Assembly (NCBI GenBank): GCA_964019135.1
Contig: OZ025257.1
Span: 26,520,352 to 26,584,351, forward strand
DNA: 64,000 bases
DNA from: Arenicola marina
Lineage: Eukaryota; Annelida; Polychaeta; Arenicolidae
Reading direction: 5' to 3'
The translations under genes and the position numbers were made by a program. Below the pieces are notes generated by a model that worked only from the letters and a program-made list of their open reading frames with translations, did no database searches and had not been told where the DNA came from. Of the stretch, positions 34,340 to 46,719 are shown in pieces; position 1 is the stretch's first letter, and the number at the start of each line of letters is the position of its first letter.

Positions 34340-37300
34340 TTTTTAAATGATTATAAAGCCAAGTCAGGATGATCAAGATGAAGTTAATTGAGCAACTCGG
34401 GTTTACAACTTTAAAACCCAGAGAACCCTCTTCCCACCCTCTCCTCTCCCGCACCCACACACTCCCCCTGTCCGTGGTTCAACTGCTCCTGCACGACGTT
34501 TGCCGTTGCACCCACCGTGCGGGAAAATGTAAGCCACCAATAAATGTATTCCTGGGGCCTGGGAACCCACAGGGCGGACTGGACGTACGCCTGTCATGTC
34601 TGACACGTCAGCCGCATCCCTCCGCTCGCCTGCCTATTGTGCCTTGACCTTGTAAAGAGATACCTATAAGAGTTATCACCAGTTACACTCCATGGCACTC
34701 AGACGTCACTCATTGCGCGGACCAACCAGATCATAGATCCTGAGATCGGACTGCCACCTCCCCCCGACTGACTCTCCATTTACTCGACGGAATCCAGGAT
34801 GTCAATGCAGTAGATTTGTATATATAGATATACTGTTTTATAATGTTGCTGGCGCACTGATAACGAGAGGGCACTAAGCTAGACACACCACCACAGTAGC
34901 TATCGTTATTATTATTATTATTATTATTAGTACAGAAAGATATACCGTGTAAACCGCCCGGGAGGCTGGCACGATCTCCCTACACACGGCGGATGATTGA
35001 GCTCTGTGTGGACTGGGGCGTGAGGGTTGCTGGTACCGCTGATGAGTGACTCCGGCATTGCGCCTCGATGGGTCGTGGGAGGCTCTGGTGATGGGCTCCA
35101 CATGTGTTGGCGACAGCTAGGTGTTTACAGAAGGCAGTGGGGCAGAATGCTACAGCTTATGTATATGCAGTCAGTGCTGAGATATAGGGCTCTGTACACG
35201 GGAAATTATATGGACGGCTAGTAACGGTACATCGGGGAGCAACTTTGACCCATTTATGTGCCCCCACTCCCCGCGCCATCCCCCTGGCTCCCTCTCGATC
35301 CTTCTGACAAAAACAGTATAATCGCCTGGTCTGAAACATTAGTGTAGATCTACCCGCTGACCAAGCCGCTCAAATCATCGAAGAAGATAACCACCGCCCC
35401 ACCCGATATGCATGGTAAAATGGTGTTTCTAACAAACTATAGAATCATCATATGTACCGGCCGCCACTTCCATCTGAAGACTCGGACAGGTTCTGCTGAC
35501 TACTTGTTCTGATACATCTTTTTCAGTCTTGCCTGAATGCTTTACTCCTTCGTTGTACCCAAAATATGTCTCGCTGTTTTGTTTTCGAGTGCCAGATATT
35601 TGTCTTACTACAGGTCCTATGACTATTGGTTTTTGAATCGGAATTTAGTCCTAGCCTTAGATCGATCTCCCGGCAGGAGGCTTTCCGCTTATGCCATAGT
35701 TCCTCAGTCTGCCCCACATCAAATTTAACCATCAGAATTATCCTTCATACGCGAAAATTGAAAAGAAATCTAATCGCAGATATATTCGAAGTTTGGCATC
35801 AAATACATCACTGGACGACTTAATTCGATTTGGATTAATTAGAAGCCATGCTACTTTCGAACTATGTTTTCCGAGTTCGATCGAGGTCAAAGGCGTAAAG
35901 CTGTTTGAACTTTGACCCCGCACGTGTTATTTTAAAACAATTTTTCACTGAACTCATCCATGGTGATCGTACGACAATGGAATGTCTATGGGTTTTTTTT
36001 CAAACTCTGGATTGAATTTACAGAATATAACCTAAACAACTCTGTAAAACCTTTAGTGACCCCAGCACGTAGTTTTGAGATAAACCGTGATATTGGCGAG
36101 TACGTGGGACAGGAGGTGATGTACGTGAGGAACGAGCTCCCTCCGCTGGCATAACGTTTAACTGGTTGTTTTGTTCTACCCACACATTGCGCTCACCGTG
36201 GCGACTATAGTGGGTCACAGTCGACCATATAGTGAACGCCCCGAATTCTTTCTCAATCAATACTGTGGATGATAGTCTGACTGGTTCTAATGTCCTTGTT
36301 CCGGCTTTTGTCACGGTTTTTTTGTGTGTGTGATCCGGAGACGCATATTGGATGACAGCTCAGTTTCGTTCAGCATGTAACAGACGTTGCATTCATTTCA
36401 TTTTCGGTGCCAATGACCCCCCCCCCCCCCACCCCTCTCATCTTTGGCCGGACCACTAGCAACCCTCTTCCTATGGCTCTGTTAACACGTAAAGATATCT
36501 TGTTCAACAAGACACAGCCGCATGGTCGTTTTGTCCTAACTGACTATAGGAATCATTATAGACCTAACAGTTTGTCAATAAAATACGGCTAGCTACGTTA
36601 TCAACAAGGGTTATCTATCATCCTCTCCTCACGGATATCGTTATTGTACTGTCTAAATCACGTGTACCATGCTGTTCCGTCTTGTCTGCATGAGTCCCAT
36701 CTATCGATTTCTTCAGGGTATATACGACCGCCTCGTTTCATCCAGACTTTGCACAAAACCCTCGATCACCGGTTATAACTGGTTAATAGGACAATCAGTT
36801 ATAAGCTATTATAGGGGAACACCAATCTGATATTTTAAGGAAAACGCGCAGTAATACCACGTGCAGGGAACGTTTGTTTCACCAGCTTAACCGTGTGTGT
36901 AAATTTCCTTTATCCCAGCAGGTCAGCAATGGTTTAACCCGGGGCCAGACGTACTTGTAAGCCAATATGTAACACAATGTGCGGTCAGTGTTGTTTTACG
37001 CCTGCACGCATGTTTCGTCAAATTGCTCTACACCGATACATGCCGATACAGCGCTATACTCTCGCGCCCTCTCTCACCCTCTGGCATAGTCTCGCGTGAT
37101 CTGTGCGGGCATGGCTATGACAGCTGTGGGATTGACTGCCTACATGCCGAGCTACACTGGCGACCCAACCTGAAAATGCCTAACCTGACCCGCCCCCTCG
37201 TGGCGCAAAACCGCGCAGTATGCGACTAATTACCGCAACCGTTTCCCGCTTGCCGAGCACCGTGAGGTGTCAGTGCGACATGGCGCGGTCGGTCTGGCCG

Positions 37301-38165
37301 TACAGGTCGATTAACATTGTTACGGCCACGTGGTACCTAGTCTAACCGCGCCGATGACATATAACTGAACTGCACAGTATAACACAGGGAGTGGGCAATC
37401 ACACAGGTTCTATAGCGGAATCAGCGATGAAAGGCCGCGGAGGACCGCCCACTGAATAGGCCTACACCACACAGCCTTAAGTGCCCACTTATAATTAACT
37501 GCTGCACAATATATACGCGTACGGTGTTCAGAATGCTTTCTTAGCGTACCTCAGTGGCAAGCTCGGAGTCGCAAAATCGATGTTTATTATTTATAGGCTA
37601 CAGTGGTTGTTTGTATAGATCGATACTAAACCACACCAGTTCACGACTGACATGTCGGCTTAATTAACACCAATGGTAATGTACATAGCGCAGGTCACGT
37701 CAAGTTCAGTATGCGAATTCCTCTCTCTCTCTGCCTCTCTCTATCCCTCTCTCTCTCTCTCGCCCTCTATCTTAGTATCCCTCTCTCCCGTTGATAAACA
37801 ACAGATTCCTGATGTATACATCAATTTGTTCTCGATCCAGTAAATCGAATATTATTGGTTTTAGGTTTTCTTCAGCAATGAGAGATCCGAAACTACGCAA
37901 CATGACGTACACGTGATATTATTTGTGACCAGAGATTAAATATTGATTACTTATAGCTGGAACCCATTATACCATGCATTGCACTAACTGACGGATCCAG
38001 GGTAGAGGCTCATGGGGGCCCAGGGGCTTTAGACCACCCCCGCCCCTCCTCCTCTTTTCTATCCACGTAAAAACTGCGGAGGACTCACTTTACCCAAAGT
38101 GGACCGAAATCCTATATCCGCCCTTGATCTCACACTTAGATGGATTTCATTTTTTGATTCTATCA
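34340..38165. other. gene-poor region
   Basis: Contains a (TTA)n microsatellite at 34903-34930 and a (CT)n tract at 37720-37795. Minus-strand ORF 36018-36314 and a hydrophobic plus-strand segment near 37105-37170 (MAMTAVGLTAYM) are possible exons but lack convincing borders. Confidence 0.35.
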
Positions 38166-38475
38166 ATTCAGAAACCTGATAAACGTCGCCGTTTTGGCTG
38201 TAGTGTGGCCAACGTGTCTATCTCGGGACACCACAGAACTCTGTCTCGGCACTGCTACTTACACCAAATCATCGCGAAGCACACAAGCTGATGACGTTTA
38301 CCACTAAAATGAAAACTTGTGTTAAATTGATTTCACGGGCAAGGCTACTATTTGGCAGTCTGGCATGGGCGGAGTATAGCCGAAAGATATCTTGAATGAT
38401 TCAAGGCCTGATTGTTATTTGTATTTTGACCTCTTTAGTTTTGGCGGGAAGGAGCTCGATATGCAACTTTAATCT
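38166..38475 (+). repeat. dispersed repeat family A, copy 2
   Basis: Aligns with 1666-1943; see that entry. This copy has an extra 30-40 bp in its middle. Confidence 0.7.
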
Positions 38476-38479
38476 CTTT

Positions 38480-40167
38480 TCCAATAAGCTAGTTTGCAAT
38501 ATCCCGACGAAGACTCCCTGCTGGGAGCGCCTCAAAGTTGCCATATGGTTGAGAAAAAATTGGAACGATAACGACATGCTCAGTGTTAACCACCGGGAAG
38601 GTCCGCGAGTGCAACCCTATATAGCGGCTTTTCTGTCTGGATCAGGCAGTAATCTGGATTAGATATACTTACCAGACATGGCGATCGCGTATCCCTATAC
38701 ACGAGACAGTGTCGATGAAGTAAACACACTTTCCTTTGCCGTCGAAGTACAGAGTGGTATCCTTATTTTAAGCGGTCATAATATAAACTTCCCGCCGCTT
38801 AGCTTGTTTTTGAGGTCAGTCAGCTTGTCCAAGAGCAGGGCAGCCACGGGCCAGTGACAGCGTCAAACAACAGATCCAGAATCCAGACTTGTAAACTCTC
38901 TCGGCAGAGTCCTTCGAATGAATACCTTCCACCGAAAGGTTATTTCTGCACCATTCAATTTTGGTGGTAATCGTGGTTATTAGATGTTAAAAAAAGTAGT
39001 TCCGCCGTCGCAAATCAGACCCGTAACGTTTACCCGTCAAAACACGAACATCTCCTGGTGCACAAACAACACACAAGTGGTGTAGGGTTTTCCAGCTAGC
39101 AACCTGCCTGGAGCAATGCTTACGGAAACAGGTCTTGTAAAAAGGATGTATCCTCTGACTTAGGGGGCAGCCACACCGATCAGGGAGCGTCCACCTGGCT
39201 GTCTGGACTGGCGGGGGTGGCTGGCTGCCGGGGCGGCGGGCCGGGGTGGCTGCAGAGCTGGCCAGAGGATACTGCCTACACAACAACCCAGCGTGGGTCC
39301 TTGTTGTTGGTGCACAGTGTAATGAGACCAGATGGGATCCAGGTTGACGGGGAAGTCTCGCAGCGCCGCCAGCGGCTAAATAAATGAATGCGGACAGCTG
39401 ACGCTATGGAAAGCCGAACAGGCATTAAATATGATTTCGAGATCTGACCATGCAGCCTTTATTTAGGCTCAATACGTATAGTTAATAGTTTGATTCGTCT
39501 TCGCTTCCGTCGCTCAGCGGCCGCATTTCTAACGAGTAGGCCCTATAATCAGGGAAGTGTGGGAAGTGTGTGTGTGTGTGGGGGGGGGGGGGGAGGGGGT
39601 CAAACCGTGAAAAGTGTTGAGACCATGACCTTGCTGCGCATGGCTTTGACCTTGACCATTGGAACTTGAAAATGTCGATGCCGGCGTTTATAATGTTGTC
39701 CTTAGTGTATAAACATAGGGACACTGATCTGACCCATCTGTCCAATCTGAGGCAACCTGTCCGCGTGTCGAAATTTCCACGCCAAAGGGATCCTGTATGT
39801 CAATTTAATTACAGAAAAATCATCTAAGAATTGTTTTGAAACGCGATGTACATTACATGTACCGACATGGAGTTGAAATAGTCATAAACGTTAATTTTGA
39901 CTGAATCAAAAATGTGACAGAAACAGTGATTGTCACGATTCTTTTCGTAATGGTTGGAAAGTATGATGATGATAAGGTCACATTGACAGTCCATTAATTA
40001 CCCGAGCTTTGTCCCGAGGAGTGTTTGGTGAAGTTTGATGGCGGTATGACTTACATGGCACACACACACACACATACACACACCCAACCGACACTGATAT
40101 GTCGCAACTCGTGGATTAATGCAAAAGTATTACAATGTAACCGATATATGCTTCCGAAAGAGTTTTA
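38480..40167. other. intergenic, no firm gene
   Basis: A minus-strand ATGTCTG|GTAAGTATA at 38680-38665 looks like a first coding exon ending after two codons, with no identified partner. A (CA)n tract lies at 40058-40083 and a poly(G) run at 39580-39592. Confidence 0.3.
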
Positions 40168-40409
40168 GGGGCCGGCTCGATAGCTCAGTGGATTAGAGGG
40201 CTCCCCTTGAATGCTCTGGCCGCCTGAGACCCGAAGTGGATCGGTGGTTCGCGCCCCGCTGTGGCCATGTCTTTGTGGTCGTAAGATAAAGTCTCTTCGC
40301 TAAGAGTAGGGGGTTACCCCGGGGGCATGGCTCCACTCTCCCTTCCTTCTCCCATTGACGCGATATGACACAAAAGTGGTTAATGCGTCCTGAATATACA
40401 ACCAACCAT
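40168..40409 (+). mobile_element. tRNA-derived SINE, full-length-looking copy
   Basis: Head with A-box TAGCTCAGTGGATTAGAGGG and B-box GGTTCGCGCCCCGC separated by an expanded arm, then a 150-bp body and the tail TTAATGCGTCCTGAATATAC. The same architecture is found on the minus strand at 56712-56966, and the tail alone at 21757-21803. Confidence 0.8.
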
Positions 40410-41723
40410 ACAGTCAAGAGAGTTTTGCAACTGTGCTGTAAGTTGAAATATAATTAAGAACCAAAGACGATAAGAATCAAACAGACCAGGTGTACTATGG
40501 ACCACAAAGTGCAAGACCCCCAGTGACACGTGTCAGTGACACGCATACGTTATCCTTTGGCCGACTGACAGGGCCGAGTGGGCTCGCTAAAAACGGTCAG
40601 GCAACCCGATGTGTCGATGTAAACAGAGTAGTTTCCCTCGGTCGCTAACTTGTTCTTTTTACCACATGCAAGCACATATTTCTTCTGTTCCTGAGACACC
40701 ACGCAATTGCACAGCTGGTCCGGTATATGCATGGGTTACTAAAATCCGGTCCAATGCAAGATCCCCCCCTCCCCACGGCCTCCCCTTCTTTCTCAGCGAT
40801 GCATCATCGATTTTTGTGATGATTCCCCTACACTTCCCCCTTCTCTTTCATGCCTTGCTGATCACATACACATGTAACTTATCAGTCAGTACCAGATGCA
40901 GTCATGTTTTCCCCGCCAGTGGCGCATCTTGGCGACCCGGCCGGAGCCTATGTCGACACAAATCTTTAACGCCTCTGGCTTGAAACTCCAGGTGGCCGCA
41001 TTTTTCGTGAGCCTTGGCAGTCAGTGGGTTCCATGGCGCTCGTAACAGTCTATATCATAACATCGTCAGTGATATCTGGTACCCCAAGTTAGCCTCAGAT
41101 ACTGATTTGCAACACTTCACCTCATGAGACTTTTGGTTTAATGTGAGGAACATTTCAAATGATTGATTCTGACGTTACTGTGTCTGTCACAATCAATCGC
41201 GGGTCTAGGGGGTAATGGGGGGGTCAATGCTGGCATGTGCCCCCCCCCTCCCCCCTCCTTACCCCTGTTTCACAAAAAACACCCCTGCTGATGATAAACA
41301 TGCCCCCTTTAATTGGTCGTAAGTTACTCGATATCTGATTATGCTTAACACGTAATTCACCAACGCTTATCTGCCTAATTATGTCCTAATTAAACTTGAC
41401 GTCATACCTAGACCTAGTCTTTTACTCTTTAGTTTAGTAATATAGCTTGTATTCTTGGAAGTTTCATAGTATCACTAATATTAGTATTAATTCGCCTTAT
41501 TTAATCTATTAAAATCATATGGACAACTAGCTTTACCCAATTCTTTTCGTGATTTTCTCACGCTTTCAGACTCACATGGAAGGTCGATATGTTCCGCGAT
41601 GTTTTGAAAATGGAATGTACATTATCATACATATAATTAACCCTTAATTGTAACAAAGTGTAATATAAGTTATATTCCACTCTTTGCTTGTAATGCTAGG
41701 TAATTGTACCAAGGTCGTCATTA
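40410..41723. other. intergenic, no gene seen
   Basis: Mostly AT-rich with poly(C) and poly(G) runs at 41240-41262 and, just beyond, 41741-41756. ORFs show no domain. Confidence 0.4.
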
Positions 41724-42094
41724 GTTGCACGCATATGATTGGGGGGGGGGGGGGAGGGGTATTTTAATTCACCGTGAAATAATTGTTCCTGAAATGGGCA
41801 TGAGAATTTAGCCGACCATCGTGGTCAATGATTTTCATTAATCGTGAACTGAAACTGAAAACTAAATAACCGTGAATTAGGCAATCGCCGATTTATATCC
41901 TGTATCTGCCCCTTCCATTGTATGCTGGGAGTTCTCCGCTTAATTCGTCGTGACCTGGGAATAAAGAAATTTACTCTTCGTGATTTGGGAACACAACCCC
42001 CCCCCCCCCTTGTCCCCCCCCCATGATTACGCAAACGCCGTGACATCAAATCCAAAAGAAAAATTGGCGAACGATCAACTATCTTGCTACATTT
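41724..42094 (+). repeat. segmental duplication, copy A, left part
   Basis: Aligns with 60144-60520 (shared start AGTTGCACGCATATGA, a poly(G) run, then TATTTTAATTCACCGTGAAA and onwards). It is cut off from the rest of copy A (46720 onward) by the Gypsy insertion. Confidence 0.9.
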
Positions 42095-42099
42095 ATATC

Positions 42100-42286
42100 T
42101 GTAACAGTATTATATGTCCAGAGAGACGTAAGACAGAGTCATGTATTGCAGTTCAGGTGTTTATTCGTCTCCGGCCACTCAACAACAGATAATCAGTCAT
42201 GCGCAATAGGGGGAGTTTATTATAGTAGAATTAGTGTAAAGCGGGAGTGTTCCATACTTCACATGCTGGTACTGCATATTGTTACA
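42100..42286 (-). repeat. LTR (3' LTR in element sense)
   Basis: 187 bp with TGTAACA...TGTTACA ends; three mismatches to 46533-46719. Confidence 0.95.
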
Positions 42287-42354
42287 TCCTTCCCGTTATG
42301 AAGAGCTTGAACGTTCATGTTATGGAATATAGTGAGTTATTAGATTCAGGAGTC

Positions 42355-45219
42355 TTACGTAACAAAATCGCCGAATCTAGTTGGTGGCCTTCTATTTCTG
42401 GTCGGCCTTCTCGGCTGGATATCGGCTTCTGGCGGTGTGACTGGCTGAGGCGAAACGTGCGTCGTGTCACGGGTACGAACTGGGCTTTGCTGTGAGTCTG
42501 ACAATGGTGGTTCCTGTCTAGATTGAGCAGCAGCAGGGGTGTAATCCATTAGTGGCTTTGGCGTCGTGGGCTTAAGGTGGACTCTGTTACGCCTGTAATG
42601 CGCTCCATCATCAGTTTGGACATCATATGACCTTTCGTTAAGCCTCTGTGAGACAGTAGCCTTCTTCCAGGATTTCTCACCGAGTTTAAAAGGACGCATG
42701 CGTACAGCATCGCCTTCGTCTAACTCAGGTAGATCATGGGCGTATCTGTCGTGGTACTTCCTTTGACGCATCTGTGAAGCTTCCAGTTGGCGTTTCTCGA
42801 GTTTGTTGTTCAACATTCTTGGTTCTAGCGCTTTGCTGGTTACCGGAATGATTGTTCTTGTGCGTCTGCCAAGTAGTCTCTGTGCCGGACTACTGTCGCA
42901 ACCTTGCGTCGGTGTATTACGGATATTCAGGAGAGCTAGATATTGGTCTTCGTGAGATTGTGTGGATTTTCGGATCATTCGTTTTGCTGATTTAACCGCA
43001 GATTCAGCTTTTCCGTTTGACTGATGGTGATACGGAGAGCTGGGGGTATGATCGAAATCCCATTTCCTGCTGAAACGTTGGAAGTCGTCCGACATAAATT
43101 GAGGTCCACAGTCGGTCACCACCGTATCGGGGATTCCCATTCGTGCGAAGTGTACCTTGAGTTTGGTTATTACGGTCTTGGTTGTAGTGTTGGGTAAGAA
43201 ATCAATTTCCCAGAAGTTGGAATAGTAGTCTGTTGTGATTACGTACTCTTTTTCCTTGTAACTGAACAGATCGACACCAATCTTCTCCCATGGTCGGCTT
43301 GGTGTTTCATGTGGCATCAGGGTTTCTTTGGTGTTAGCTGTTTGGTATTCCTGACAGGTTTGACACTCCTGTATTGATGTTTTGATGTCGAGGTTCATTC
43401 CTGGCCAGTAGATCGATTCACGAGCGCGCCTCAGACATCCTTCAATACCTGTATGTCCCAGATGGAGATCTGCCTTGAGCTTCCTTCTGAGACTGAGGGG
43501 AATTACAAGTCTCTCGCCTCTGAGAATGAGTCCGTCTATTACTGATAGCTCGTCCTTAATGTGGTAGTATGGAGCGACTTCAGCCTGGACCTGTGACTTA
43601 TCTCGCGGCCATCCCTGGAGTATGACGGCTTTCAGTTTTTGCAATGAGTTGTCATCTTCTGTGGCTTGGCGAATTTCGTTGATCTTTTCCTCCCTCATCG
43701 GTATGTATTTGAGGGCATTTATGATCTCAAATTCACCTTGTTCGTGTTTTCCGGTGGGTAAGTATCCTCGACTCAGGGTATCAGCCAAGAACATCTGTTT
43801 GCCGTTGATGTACTTCACGTCGATGTCATAGGCGAGTGCACGGAGTAGCATGCCTTGTAGCCGCTTTGGGGCTCTGTCGAGGGGTTTGCGAGTGATACTT
43901 TCCAGAGGTTGGTGATCACTGTGTACAATTACTTTGCGGCCGTATGTAAACTGGTGCCATTTTTCTAAGGCAAACACTATGGCCAACATTTCCTTTTCGA
44001 TCACCGCATATCGGGTCTCCGCATCTGTCAGGGCTCTGCTGGCATTGGCGATTGGCCTGTCATCTTGCAGCAGGGCAGCCCCGAGACCTCGTCGGCTTGC
44101 GTCACATTGTATGACCAGTTGCTTCTTCGGGTCGAAGTAAGCGAGGATTGGTGCTCGGGTTAGCAAATCTTTAAGTTTTGCGAAAGCCGTGTCTTGACTC
44201 TCACCCCAGTTCCATTCGACATCCTGGTGTATTAATTGTGCGATTGGAGAAGTTACTTCAGAGAGCTTGGGTACAAACTTAGCTAAGTAGTTAACTGTAC
44301 CTTTTAGTCTCTCAATTGCTTCTTTGTTGTTTGGTTTCTCCATCATCAAGATTGCCTCAATCTTAGAAGGATCCGATTTTATTCCATTAGCACTCACGAT
44401 ATGCCCATGGAAAGGTATTTCCGGGGTCCGGAAACGACATTTCTGTCAATTCAGTTTGATTCCTAGTTCAGCGCATTGCTGCAGCAGTTTATCCATGTGT
44501 TTATCGTGATCGGCATCATCTTTGCCATGGATGAGGATGTCGTCAGCTATGCAGTAGACGTTTTTTAGGTTTTCCAGTGCTTGATGAAGCTTCTTTTGGA
44601 AAATTTCCGCGGATACATTGGTTCCAAAAGGCTGTCTCAACCATCTGTATCGCCCGAAAGGAGTCGCAAACGTCGTTAACAGATTTGATTTCTCATCAAG
44701 TTCGCAATGAAGATAACCTTGTTGAAGGTCACATACTGAGAATACTTTCGACTGTGTATATTCAGGTAACACGTCGTCGAGAACAGGTAGTCTGTAGTGC
44801 TCTCTTTTCAGCATTTCATTGAGGGGTCGCGGATCGAGGCATATCCTTAGTCCTTTCTTCTCCGCCACAGACATTTGGTTGACCCAATCAGTCGGTTGAT
44901 CCACTTTCACGATGATCCCTTCTTCTTCCATCCTGTCTAACTCAGCTTTGACAGGTGTCTGCAGAGCTTCAGGTAGGGATCGACAAGGTTTTATACTAGC
45001 TTGTGCATCAGGTCGTAGACTGAAATGTACTTTGTCACTAGAAAATGTCCCTAGTTTCCCATCGAATACTTGTGGAAATTTCTTGATGAAATCAGGCGTT
45101 GTCTCTTCCCCATGGGGTGTTCCAATGACATTCACAGACTTGAAATTGTCATGATTGACAGTAATCAACTTCAGCTTTTCGGGACAACAGTGGTGTATGT
45201 TCCTCATTGACGATGACAA
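42355..45219 (-). pseudogene. Gypsy pol: reverse transcriptase, RNase H, integrase (one in-frame stop)
   Basis: The reverse transcriptase core spans about 45050-44450, with the first catalytic Asp in VCDLQQGY and the catalytic pair in YCIADDILI. RNase H follows (IQCDASRRGLGAALL), then the integrase zinc-binding region (H-x3-H type HLGHTGIEG plus CQTCQ) and the D,D-35-E core (VDLFS, TDCGPQF, NGKAESAV). A TGA at 44446-44448 interrupts the frame; a CpG transition from an arginine codon is the likely cause. The C-terminal part holds an SH3-like region (GDAVRMRPFKLGEKSWKKA). The product cannot be made in one piece. Confidence 0.92.
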
Positions 45220-46109
45220 AGTTTATATTCCATTTCTCACCAGTCTTGGGGTTAACTGTCTTGACTTTGCATCTTCCTAGTGCAGTCATAGTGGATCCGT
45301 TCCACATCTGAAGTTTTACATCCTCTGGTTGGATTTTCAGCTGACCAATATATGTCTTTGGTAATATGTTCACAGTAGCACCACAGTTTATTTGGAGTTT
45401 GATTAACTCTTTGTTGACTATCATTTGACAGAAGATAGGTCCTTCATCAGCCGACTCGACAGCATTCACATTCGTTGCGGTAATAGTGTTTATGCTTTCA
45501 CCGCTACTGGATGAGTCGTAATCCGTATGTAAGTCTTTCACATGACGACTAGCTTTCATTTGACATGTTTGGGAGCGGCTGAAGTGGTTTCTACCGTGAC
45601 ATGTATTACATGTTTTGCCCCAAGCTGGACATAATTCCTTCTTTAGCATGTGCGATTTGTTGCAGAATTTGCAGTGAAGAGGTTTTGACCGGTAATGGCT
45701 GTGGTCAGATTTACGATATTCAGGTTTTTCAGACCTGGAATAAAATTGACCTTGTTTCTTTCCACGTCCCATATGCACCCTGTGGATTTGTTCGTCTTTG
45801 GACATGGCTTTGATTTGAAGCTGAGCTGCTTTCATTCCTTTGCATAGATCAATTGCTTTTTGTAAATCCAGCTTGTGTTGAGATATTAATCTCTCTCGCG
45901 TTTTTTTCATCTCGTAATCCTATGATCAGACGATCCATAATGAGTTTTTCGCGCATACAGTCACAAAATCCGCATGATTTGGCAAGATTCCTCAGGATAG
46001 CGACATATTGTTCAATAGTTTCACCATTTTCTTGGTTTCTTCGATTAAAGACAAATCTTTCAAAAAATTCCTTCGTTTCACCAAGAATATGAATGTCAAA
46101 TTTTGCCAA
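45149..46109 (-). pseudogene. Gypsy gag remainder and protease (frameshifted, catalytic Asp lost)
   Basis: The segment 46109-45849 is the central gag region. A seven-T run at 45901-45907 (A on the coding strand) shifts the frame into 45910-45149, consistent with a one-base insertion. Zinc-knuckle cysteines are seen in HCKFCNKSH and TCNTCHGRNHF. The protease active site reads INCGATVNILP where an Asp is expected in place of Asn (AAC for GAC), so it should be inactive. The frame overlaps the pol frame at 45149-45219, needing a further frame change. Confidence 0.85.
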
Positions 46110-46195
46110 AATATCCTCAGTCTTGTTGGTGGCAGCGGTTGAACCAAATGCTGACTGTAAGTGTCTAAAGCTGTTTAACTATCAGATTTAGTGCT

Positions 46196-46532
46196 GTGGA
46201 TCTATCTCAACGTTGCATTATGTCTGGATCTGAAAACGAAAACGATACGCGGGGACCCGGCCCCAGCACTGGCGGCGGCCAGGCAATATCGGCACCGGCA
46301 ACCTGCATTCCAAACGTGTCTACACCGGCTCCACTCGACATGACTACGAATATGGCTGAAAACTGGAAAATGTGGAAGCAGAAATGGGAGAACTATCTTA
46401 TTGTAACCGGATTAAATACCAAGCCAGACAGGTATGTGTCTACACTCTTGCTGCACTGCATTGGAGATGATGCTCTCAGAGTCTACAATGGAATGAAATT
46501 CTCTGATTCTGAAGATCCCACCGATGTCACCA
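46196..46532 (+). pseudogene. Gypsy gag N-terminal segment, inverted relative to the element
   Basis: The plus-strand frame contains WKMWKQKWENYLIVTGL and LLLHCIGDDALRVYNGMKF, the matrix/capsid start typical of Gypsy gag. It is preceded at 46127-46144 by TGGTGGCAGCGGTTGAACC-like sequence, whose complement ends in CCA as a tRNA primer site would. The segment 46127-46532 therefore holds primer site, leader and gag start in reverse. It stops exactly at the LTR border. Confidence 0.85.
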
Positions 46533-46719
46533 TGTAACAGTATTATATGTCCAGAGAGACGTAAGACAGAGTCATGTAATGCAGTTCAGGTGTTTATTCG
46601 TCTCCGGCCACTCAACAACAGATAATCAGTCATGCGCAACAGGGGGAGTTTATTATAGTAGAATTAGTGTAAAGCGGGAGTGTTCCATACTTCACATGCT
46701 GGTACTGCATATTGTTATA
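46533..46719 (-). repeat. LTR (5' LTR in element sense)
   Basis: 187 bp; the outer end reads TGTTATA instead of TGTTACA. Its inner side is joined to mid-gag sequence instead of a primer-binding site. Confidence 0.95.

Larger units (their letters stand above)
42100..46719 (-). mobile_element. Ty3/Gypsy LTR retrotransposon, 4620 bp, decayed and internally inverted
   Basis: Two 187-bp direct LTRs (42100-42286, 46533-46719) differ at three positions and begin TGTAACA; the 42100 copy ends TGTTACA. The element is flanked by the 5-bp target duplication ATATC (42095-42099 and 46720-46724). Coding order on the minus strand is gag remainder, zinc knuckle, protease, reverse transcriptase, RNase H, integrase, typical of Ty3/Gypsy. 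The first part of gag lies in the opposite orientation at 46196-46532. The matching site at 60520 in the duplicated segment is empty. Breaks are listed under the component entries. Confidence 0.95.
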
